From Haliclona indistincta (taxonomy: Eukaryota; Porifera; Demospongiae; Haplosclerida; Chalinidae), in contig OZ024783.1 of assembly GCA_964017065.1 (NCBI GenBank), forward strand, positions 11,788,313-11,852,312: a DNA stretch of 64,000 nucleotides. The letters run 5' to 3'. The translations under genes and the position numbers were made by a program. This document shows, piece after piece, positions 56,897 to 64,000 of this stretch. Under the pieces are notes generated by a model, which ran no database searches, was not told the origin of the DNA, and saw only the letters and a list, made by a program, of their open reading frames with translations. Each line of letters opens with the position of its first letter. The stretch's first letter is position 1.

Positions 56897-59800
56897 TCAA
56901 GTATCAAACAATAGTGGTTCTCTTGCTAACAGCACAGGTGATGAAGGACCAAGGTCTTTACCACGAGGAGAAGGAAACTCCAGTACAAACTGATGCTTTC
57001 CTCTATTAGAGCCATACACTATAGATGATGGTGATCCTAAAGGTTGGTCGACCTTGTCATCATCATTTGCCTCCTGGGACAGTGCTGCATAACTTTGCCG
57101 GTCTCTAAACCCTAGTTTTCTCTTGATATTTTTAAGGTCAAAGTTCGATCTCACATGAAGTGCCATGGTGATAAGAAAGACTGCGAAGGAGAGACAAACA
57201 GATACTATGGCGGCTATTTGGTAATTTTTTGACTTTAAGGAAGATGCAAACAGACAAACGATGCTCAAAATAATTATGTTGAGAAGATGAAATGCCTCGA
57301 GTGTGCTCAGATAAATGCTTTTATAGACACAGTCCGCAGAGGACCAAAGCAAAATAATACCAACAACGATGGCAGTGATGTATACATTGACGATGGATGA
57401 AGATGTAAAGAAGAACGTTACGGTAACTATCAGCCGTACTAGCAGGGTCATGCCCGTCCAAAATCGATATCTGTCTTTGTAAGGTCCTCCATAAGCATCT
57501 AACAGTGGCTTGAACTTTGTCACAGGATTCCACTTGAACGGGATACACTTGTCACTGTATCTCTCCAGCAGAGGAGCACACAACACTAAAACAGGATAAG
57601 CCAGTCCAATGACCAGGACACCACAAGAGAAGACTACCAAAACAAGGTGCCTATGACTGCCATATTCAATGTTTCCATCCACACTCCACACCGTCAATAT
57701 ACTGTTATTGCATGGTAGCTGAGACATGGATAAAGAATCAGATACAGTCAGTAGGATTTTAGTATATGGAATAAATACCAGTGTAGCTAATGTTGGGACA
57801 GCATGAGAGCCAAACAACTGGCAAAATCGTACAGAGCATCGACACCCCACAATAATGCAGCCCATGAGAAAGAACAGGTAAGCAGGAAAGGCAAACTGTA
57901 GCCAAGTGTTCCAGTAGCCATCCAGTCCATCAAACAAACACACTTCAATACCCAGGTCAAGGTTTAGCCATGAGATGAACTGGCTCACCACTGGAATACT
58001 ACCATTAGGAAAGAAGAAAGCTTCATTGAGCTTCACCATGTTAGCGTAGAACAGGAGTCCATTGAAACTTCCAACAGAGACACTCAGGTTGAAGAGCATC
58101 AACACAACCACTAATACTATACCAGTGAGGGCAAACACTGGCAGCAACAATAAATACCAGTTAGAGCAAGTACCACAGCGGTTGGATCCCAGCAATATAC
58201 TAAGGTGAGACTGGCATTCTCCACAGAGTATACCTGTTCTATTGCCTAAACACTGACGATCAGGTTCTATGATATCAAACGTAACATTGGATCGATTGCA
58301 GTAGTCAAAGGGGCAATTAGTAGTACCAGTTATACACTGAGTGTTGTTGATGTAGGCAAACCAACTGTTGCCCATTCTCTGAAACTGAAAACCTGCGACA
58401 CATTGAATGTTGTTATTAGTCAAATACTGCTCACAATGACAATGTTTCGAATTTTTATTCTGAGTACCAATAGGGCAGTCTGCAATGTTCACTCCAATAG
58501 ACACACCCCAGCCATGTAGTCCACCATTCACTCTGATATCAACCAGTGCTGTTGCTGAGGTAGTGCTGTGCAAGAGAATATTGAGTGGGAAACAGCTATT
58601 TGTCTTGTTTTGGGTGTGATATCGAACTAGTGTTGCATGTTGAGCAGTGACCTGAACAACACCAGGACTTGTACCGCCATAGTATCCTACTGTAGCTATT
58701 GAAGTGTTAATCTCTAGTCCTGGATATGATTGTATGTGATGGGTCCTATCAGAGCAGTCTGGTAAGTTACTACTGTTACAGAAGCAGACCATGATGGGGT
58801 CAGAGGACATGGAGGAGAGTCTGTCAGTGTTACGAATGCGAATGTGTTTCATGAGAGGAGTGTCAAAGTACCAAGATGTTTCATTCGGTTGTCCAATACG
58901 TGGTACATGCGTGGGACCATTAGCACAACCCATCAGTACAGCACCATATGTGTCACTCCCAGCCAACCTTGCTCTGTTTCCCGAGAATACAACCAAGCTG
59001 GAATTACCAACAAAGACAAGCGAGCAACTGTTCTCAGGTTCGAATAAAAAATGAGAAGAATTTATTGCAAAAAACGCTCCGCCACGTTTATGAGCAGTAT
59101 TGTTGTACAGATACAATTCCCCAGCAACTTCAATGCTGGCAGGTAAAGAAAGTGTGATTCCAGCTCCATTTGTGTTGCTGTTATTTTGAATAACGTTGCG
59201 ACCGACAAATCGTACAACAGTCGAAAAAATAGTGATTCCAGTCATACTGTTGTCCAATATGAAAGAGTTCGTGAAAGTATTTTCAACATGTACCGCTTGA
59301 CTAATAAAGATGACTGAGCGATCACCCGTGTTATTTGAGAAAGTGCAGTTCGTAATATTGACACTGGACAGATGAAAATGAAGAATTAAAGGCGCACGAC
59401 AATTCACAAACCAACAATTATCCATTTGCAACTGAGCGGTAGAAAGAATGCTACCAACTTGATAGAACCCAACAACACGTAGATTAACAAGTTTCATGCT
59501 AGTGTTGAGAAGTTTAACCAGAGAACACCCATTGATCCAGACTCCATGATTCGAGTGCATTTTTGTGTGCACTATGGTAGTGTTCAGCAAATATACTAAA
59601 ACATGCGCTGGTATAGTACAGTACACATATATCTCGGCAACATCCGGTCCAACATTTTCCACCAAAACAGTGTTTTCAATCGTGATGATAGACAGGACAG
59701 CAACAGAAAGAGCCATTCCACCAGTACTGTGTCCAGTTCCATTAGCAATAACACAGTTACTGATAACAAGTGTTGCATAACCATCGCCAAGCAAGTCAGC

Positions 59801-60610
59801 TTCGAAGCCTCCGACACCAAACGCCTTATTCTGTGACAATACCAGATTGTTCAAGACTACCTCTATCGAACCAAATGCTGACAGGGTTTCTAAATTTAAA
59901 CCGCCTCCGTCACCGTAGCTGCAGCACTTGGTAATGTTAGAGTATGATAGTTCTAATGTGTAGCTTGTGTTGCCGTACCGAGTAGAGCCATCATATATAA
60001 TTCCCACTCCACCTCCATACTGGTGTAGTGGGAAATTATGTGTGATATCACACAATGATGAATGATAGTAGGAGCAGTTAGTGATCAAAACTTTATCACA
60101 GTTAAGAATGAATAGTCCGTAACCTGTCATGTTTTGTATCGAATTCTTTTGAAAGAATAGACGCTGAACAAAATGGAAAGAAAATGCTGCAGCATTGTAG
60201 TCAAGTCTTCCGCAATTGACTATTGTGAGACCTTCAACCGATATATTATAAGAGTAGGCAAAGCTGAACCCTCCTTTTCCTCTGATGCAGTTGATTGTAA
60301 CAGTTGACTGCATCACATTCTCTTCATCTCCAGGTATCGGCCACTGACCTTGCCCCCTTAGAGTCAAGTTATGAACTTTACTAACATGTATGCAATCATC
60401 TCTGTCAAAGCTATGCTTTCCTACCAAGAAGATGAAAGTGGTGTTAGAGATGAAGTATGATTCAGGATCAGACGTGTAGTAGGAGAGGTTGTGGCAAATC
60501 TGGTCTAAAGGGCACAACTGCTTGTGATCAGTTGTGACATAGTAGACGTTGGTAGTGACGGCAACGGGAGATACAGCCAACAACAGCAACAACCCTAGTA
60601 ACGCTGCCAT
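56897..60610 (-). CDS. Beta-helix ectodomain / multi-span membrane receptor-like protein, 1,237 residues, single exon
   Basis: A signal peptide (MAALLGLLLLLAVSPVAVTT) is followed by ~640 residues of Asn-rich, regularly spaced short hydrophobic strands (VLITNCSYYHS, LVISNCVIANGT, VNITNCTFSNN). This is the look of a right-handed parallel beta-helix, with many N-glycosylation sites. A Cys-rich zone follows (NKNSKHCHCEQYL, FDYCNRSN, GILCGECQSHLS, CGTCSNWY; residues ~690-812). Next come about eight hydrophobic spans (residues ~815-1155) and an ~80-residue cytoplasmic tail with QSYAALSQE. The arrangement recalls uncharacterised receptor-like families of sponges and cnidarians with a 7TM-type C-terminus. 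I do not assign a ligand or a GPCR class. The start is the only ATG before the signal peptide. It lies between family members 6 and 7 on the opposite strand. Confidence 0.8.
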   Translation of the reverse strand: MAALLGLLLLLAVSPVAVTTNVYYVTTDHKQLCPLDQICHNLSYYTSDPESYFISNTTFIFLVGKHSFDRDDCIHVSKVHNLTLRGQGQWPIPGDEENVMQSTVTINCIRGKGGFSFAYSYNISVEGLTIVNCGRLDYNAAAFSFHFVQRLFFQKNSIQNMTGYGLFILNCDKVLITNCSYYHSSLCDITHNFPLHQYGGGVGIIYDGSTRYGNTSYTLELSYSNITKCCSYGDGGGLNLETLSAFGSIEVVLNNLVLSQNKAFGVGGFEADLLGDGYATLVISNCVIANGTGHSTGGMALSVAVLSIITIENTVLVENVGPDVAEIYVYCTIPAHVLVYLLNTTIVHTKMHSNHGVWINGCSLVKLLNTSMKLVNLRVVGFYQVGSILSTAQLQMDNCWFVNCRAPLILHFHLSSVNITNCTFSNNTGDRSVIFISQAVHVENTFTNSFILDNSMTGITIFSTVVRFVGRNVIQNNSNTNGAGITLSLPASIEVAGELYLYNNTAHKRGGAFFAINSSHFLFEPENSCSLVFVGNSSLVVFSGNRARLAGSDTYGAVLMGCANGPTHVPRIGQPNETSWYFDTPLMKHIRIRNTDRLSSMSSDPIMVCFCNSSNLPDCSDRTHHIQSYPGLEINTSIATVGYYGGTSPGVVQVTAQHATLVRYHTQNKTNSCFPLNILLHSTTSATALVDIRVNGGLHGWGVSIGVNIADCPIGTQNKNSKHCHCEQYLTNNNIQCVAGFQFQRMGNSWFAYINNTQCITGTTNCPFDYCNRSNVTFDIIEPDRQCLGNRTGILCGECQSHLSILLGSNRCGTCSNWYLLLLPVFALTGIVLVVVLMLFNLSVSVGSFNGLLFYANMVKLNEAFFFPNGSIPVVSQFISWLNLDLGIEVCLFDGLDGYWNTWLQFAFPAYLFFLMGCIIVGCRCSVRFCQLFGSHAVPTLATLVFIPYTKILLTVSDSLSMSQLPCNNSILTVWSVDGNIEYGSHRHLVLVVFSCGVLVIGLAYPVLVLCAPLLERYSDKCIPFKWNPVTKFKPLLDAYGGPYKDRYRFWTGMTLLVRLIVTVTFFFTSSSIVNVYITAIVVGIILLWSSADCVYKSIYLSTLEAFHLLNIIILSIVCLFASSLKSKNYQIAAIVSVCLSFAVFLITMALHVRSNFDLKNIKRKLGFRDRQSYAALSQEANDDDKVDQPLGSPSSIVYGSNRGKHQFVLEFPSPRGKDLGPSSPVLLAREPLLFDT

Positions 60611-61090
60611 CTCAACAAATGGTCTCTGGTAATATAGCTGTCAGACTATGGTAATACTGAACACTGAAAATGCTTGTTCAAGCACAGTACTCAATTCCAA
60701 CTGTGCATAGTGCATTTTGTGATCACTATTTGCAAGGTAAACAACAATTATGAAACCCAAAACTAACATATGGATACTGGAATGTGTTTAAGACAACTGA
60801 CAACTTAATGTGCAATGTGACAAGTGACAACTACAAATTTTCTTGGTCACTTGGTCGGTTACGTACGGCAGGCAGCCTTCAACACACAGCTTTCACATTT
60901 TAACCCATACACCATGCGTCTTGTGTTGGCTCCTTACCCTCCGTCTCCTCAAAAAAGCTTTTGACAACATCACCACTCCCACCAATCATGTGACGGTGTG
61001 TTAAGAGATGTTCAGTTGCAAACATCTTGAAAAAAGCTGTACACAGCTGAAGGTTTGTTCTCTGATATGTAGTGAGATAAATAAAGAATA
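60611..61090. other. Upstream region of the receptor gene
   Basis: No frame or repeat recognised. It presumably holds the receptor promoter (minus strand). Confidence 0.4.
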
Positions 61091-61504
61091 CAGTCCAACC
61101 TCGATTATCCGGACAGCTTTGGCCACCGAAAATTTCTAGACGTCCGGATAGCCGAAAAAGTCCGAATAACGAAAATCAAAATGGCGGCCGTTCACAAGCA
61201 TCCGAACGATGGCAGTAGAGGCTTAGATCGTTGAGATCGCACTCTCTTGTTTATGCAAACATTGTTTCCTACCGTGGGGAGGTGAAATAAACCAGACCGC
61301 TTGGCTACAGAACTGTAGAAAACAACGAGCAACCAGCAGCGTGGCCGTTAATCATATTCATAATGTGTAACAATGTAAGCGCTAATTATATTCATAGAAT
61401 TTTGTACATACCAAATATCTAATTATCCGAAAACAAGCTCCTCCAGCTAGTCCGGATAATCGAGGGTACGGATAATCGAGGTCCGGATAATCGAGGTTGC
61501 ACTG
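61091..61504. mobile_element. pogo/Tc1-type MITE (414 bp)
   Basis: It begins CAGTCCAACCTCGATTATCC and ends GGATAATCGAGGTTGCACTG with TA on both sides (61089-61090, 61505-61506). Extra internal copies of GGATAATCGAGG lie near the right end. It is the longest of the three related elements in the window and has no transposase. Confidence 0.9.
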
Positions 61505-61791
61505 TATAACTAAAACTTCTCTCGTTTTAGTATCCCGTAGTATTGTTACACTGTAGATAACAATGGCTTCTAGATTCTCATATGCACTGTCTCACTACAT
61601 TAGTGTACAATGTAGGAAAAGCACATAACAACTACAGCTCTGCAAGTGAGTGAGTATGCTACTTCCTTCCTTAGCATCAATTTGCTTATGAAGAAGAACA
61701 TGGGCTTGGCTCAAGCAGCTTGTACGACAACTACATGTAATTATTATGAAGCCAAGTGTTAAAACTGTAAACAGTTAGTTTACCAACAGCC

Positions 61792-62766
61792 ATGACGGAT
61801 ACTGTGAAGTTCCTACTGATCAGCTCTTGCCTGCTCCAGTGGAGCGGTGCCTTCACTCCTGTTGTCTATGATGCTAAAGTATCACCATCCTCCCAGTGTG
61901 GTCAGAGTGATCCTTTTGAAGATGATCAACAGCTGATGGAGAAGCTCAAAATGATCCATCAGCAGCTACCTCCTCCAGGATGCAACCCTCCTCCAACATG
62001 TAGAGATATTCTACGCTGCAACTCATCTGCCTCCTCAGGCTACTACCAGATTCAGGCTGCCAATGGCTCGACTGTGCAAGTCTACTGTGACATGGAGGGG
62101 ACCAACTGTGGAGGAGAGAGAGGCTGGATGAGAGTAGCTTATCTCAACATGACTGACTCATCTACCCAGTGTCCTGATGGCTTTAGAGTTGAGACTGCTA
62201 ACGACAAGAGATTCTGCATCAGAGATACAACTGGTGATGGTTGTCGTGGCATGAGTTTCGAATCGTTTGGACTCTCTTACATTCAAGTTTGTGGCTATGT
62301 TCGAGGATATTCATTTTTCTCTCCGAGTGCATTTGATAAAGGACCAAATCTTCCTCTCGATGGTTACTATGTTGATGGTGTCTCCATCACTACTAACAGT
62401 CCTTCACCAACTCACATATGGACCTATGCTGCTGGAAATGTTGAAGTCAATAATGATATCTTTGCTTGTCCATGCAATACCAATTCAACAGCAACAAGCA
62501 ATGTTCCACAGTATGTGGGCAGTGACTACTACTGTGAGGCAGCTGTAATAACCACTGATCCAGTTTGGTACACTAATGATACTCTATGGGATGGTATGCA
62601 GTGTGGAGGGCTGGAGGGACCATGCTGTACCCACATGGGACTGCCCTGGTTTAACAAGAACTTGTCGATACAAACAAATGCTGATATCAATGTTCGTATT
62701 TGTCTGGACATGGACACAAATGATGAAAACCTTGGAATAGAGACCATGGAACTCTATGTCAAATGA
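61792..62766 (+). CDS. Secreted cysteine-rich fibrinogen-like protein (member 7), 324 residues
   Basis: MTDTVKFLLISSCLLQWSGAF is the signal peptide; the usual linker and a fibrinogen-type segment follow (GGERGWMRV, with Arg for the usual Gly). The second half is a third version: CPDGFRVETANDKRFC, GCRGMSFESFGLSYIQ, YVDGVSITTNSPSPTHIWTY, VGSDYYCEA, DTLWDGMQCGGLEGPCC, ENLGIETMELYV. Its pseudogene partner is member 6. An AATAAA at 62787, 20 bp after the stop, is a likely poly(A) signal. It lies outside the 2.56-kb array and lacks that array's shared promoter. Confidence 0.85.
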   Translation: MTDTVKFLLISSCLLQWSGAFTPVVYDAKVSPSSQCGQSDPFEDDQQLMEKLKMIHQQLPPPGCNPPPTCRDILRCNSSASSGYYQIQAANGSTVQVYCDMEGTNCGGERGWMRVAYLNMTDSSTQCPDGFRVETANDKRFCIRDTTGDGCRGMSFESFGLSYIQVCGYVRGYSFFSPSAFDKGPNLPLDGYYVDGVSITTNSPSPTHIWTYAAGNVEVNNDIFACPCNTNSTATSNVPQYVGSDYYCEAAVITTDPVWYTNDTLWDGMQCGGLEGPCCTHMGLPWFNKNLSIQTNADINVRICLDMDTNDENLGIETMELYVK

Positions 62767-63916
62767 ATGTCATGTCACAAGAAGAGAATAAAACGAATAA
62801 TGATTCATTCTATGTTCAAGCTATTTGTACATACACACAAGCAGCACACAAACATTCTTTTTTATTTCCTGTCAATCTCAAATCTCACGAGCTCTTCACA
62901 GTTACAATTTTTATGACAATCAGTCCTAAAAATTAATGGGGATGCATGTATTCAGATTCGACTCCATCCTTACACTGCTCCGTTTTGCTAGCAGAAGTAA
63001 ATGAAGCAAATGGAATGTGGGTGTGGTGTTTTCGGGTGAGTACTCATGCTCATACGCTTGAACCGGCAAAGGACACACTAGCTTTTCTTGATAGATGTCG
63101 TTTCTGAGCTCGTGCTAGCATTTCTGTTAGTATGAAGGTTCATATCAAAAGTGTGTGTCAGTTTTGGTGTTTATACATGCATTTTACATGTCTCCGTTCT
63201 CCAAGTCTCCACTATCCCCATTTTCAAAAGTCTCCGTTTTCATGTGCATTTTCATCGTATCCTGTAAACGAAAGGCCTAAACGGGAGCAAAAGTCAGAGT
63301 TTTGCCAGAAATCGTTGCCGTGTAAACGCCGTCTTACTTAACACAGTATCTATGAAGATGCAGCGTTGCACTAATACTTGGCATGTAAACCATGTACCAT
63401 GTGCTCATGACTAAACACGCGTAACATGAAGTGCTTGTGAGAACAAAGGAGATCATCTACAACTGCAATAACTAGTGTTCGATACTGCATGTAACAGTGA
63501 ACGTATTATAAAGCTATTTTGTGTCAGTATGGGACATAATAATACCAGCACAGAGAACCTAAACATTCTACATTGGGCATTGCGAATGTCTGCATTCATC
63601 TTGCCGGCTAAAACTTAAAAGAAACATGTCTTTTTGTTATTATGAAAGACATTAGTCACTTTAAACTTTCAAAGGCATATTATATAGAACAAAGCCCATT
63701 GAGCCGTGAAGTATCAGTAGGATAAGCCCTTGGGATGACATTTCCTAACGATGTGCACAAGCAGCACCAGATCCGGATAAACCAAAAGCTGCTAACACCG
63801 ATAGGAAGTATAAAGATCACTTGGCAGACCTATTATGTATATGAGCATGACTACCTGTGTTAAATAATAGTAACAAGCCATCTGTCGCAATTTCAGAAGA
63901 GTAAGACCTGCAATAA
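62767..63916. other. Intergenic, no gene recognised
   Basis: The 3' flank of member 7, then a stretch with several TCTCCGTTTTC-like words (about 63190-63240), probably an old repeat. No supported frame. Confidence 0.45.
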
Positions 63917-64000
63917 ATGACTACAATATCCTTCGTTCTTGTCAGCTTCAGTCTGCTGCTGTACTGGAGTGGTGGGATAGCCTTCACCCCTGTTATTAAA
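63917..64000 (+). CDS. Start of a further secreted fibrinogen-like family gene (member 8), cut by the window end
   Basis: ATG opens 28 codons, MTTISFVLVSFSLLLYWSGG then IAFTPVIK. This is the family signal peptide followed by the AFTPV mature start seen in members 2-5 and 7. The gene continues beyond the window. The cluster is therefore larger than what is seen here. Confidence 0.85.
   Translation, partial: MTTISFVLVSFSLLLYWSGGIAFTPVIK

Overview
The window looks like animal nuclear DNA, most plausibly from a demosponge (Amphimedon-like). Genes have many introns, often only 50-60 bp long. Large single-exon receptor-type genes lie among conserved housekeeping genes. The protein families (ankyrin-ROC-COR-death proteins, beta-helix plus multi-membrane-span receptors, secreted fibrinogen-like proteins) fit a basal metazoan. 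The assignment to sponges is inference; no rRNA or mitochondrial marker is present.

Layout. (1) 342-2563: a four-exon BUD13 homologue (pre-mRNA retention and splicing complex) behind a short upstream region with two CACGTG palindromes. (2) 3.1-11.3 kb: a decayed, internally deleted copy of material that also occurs at 35-54 kb (an ASCC3 exon pair, then two secreted-protein gene fragments, in the same order and orientation). A complete 6,529-bp CACTA DNA transposon (4537-11065) with 3-bp target duplications interrupts it. The transposon carries a four-exon transposase and a divergent eleven-exon gene of unknown function. (3) 11.4-20.3 kb: a graveyard of nested terminal-inverted-repeat elements (Tc1/mariner-like, hAT-like, Mutator-like), large palindromes and one orphan exon. 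(4) 20.4-32.7 kb: a gene for a ~4,038-residue protein with about 90 ankyrin repeats, a ROC GTPase, a COR-like region and a death domain. Its ankyrin DNA is a hierarchical tandem array (204-bp units; 14- and 17-unit blocks) that looks very recently amplified. (5) 33.8-44.6 kb, minus strand: 24 exons of ASCC3, a two-cassette Ski2-like helicase, colinear with the animal protein but lacking about its first 440 residues. (6) 44.9-64.0 kb: a cluster of secreted cysteine-rich proteins with a fibrinogen-like first half. Six genes are intact, one is frameshifted, one is cut by the window end and three are small dead copies. Part of the cluster is a ~2.56-kb tandem repeat containing an assembly gap. A 1,237-residue single-exon beta-helix/multi-span membrane receptor (minus strand, 56897-60610) sits inside the cluster.

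How the genes may work together. BUD13 and ASCC3 are housekeeping genes. The rest looks like a fast-evolving recognition neighbourhood: a family of secreted lectin-like proteins, a cell-surface receptor with a solenoid ectodomain, and a cytosolic ankyrin-ROC-death protein. All show tandem or segmental duplication. A role in innate recognition or self/non-self is inference, not shown by the sequence.
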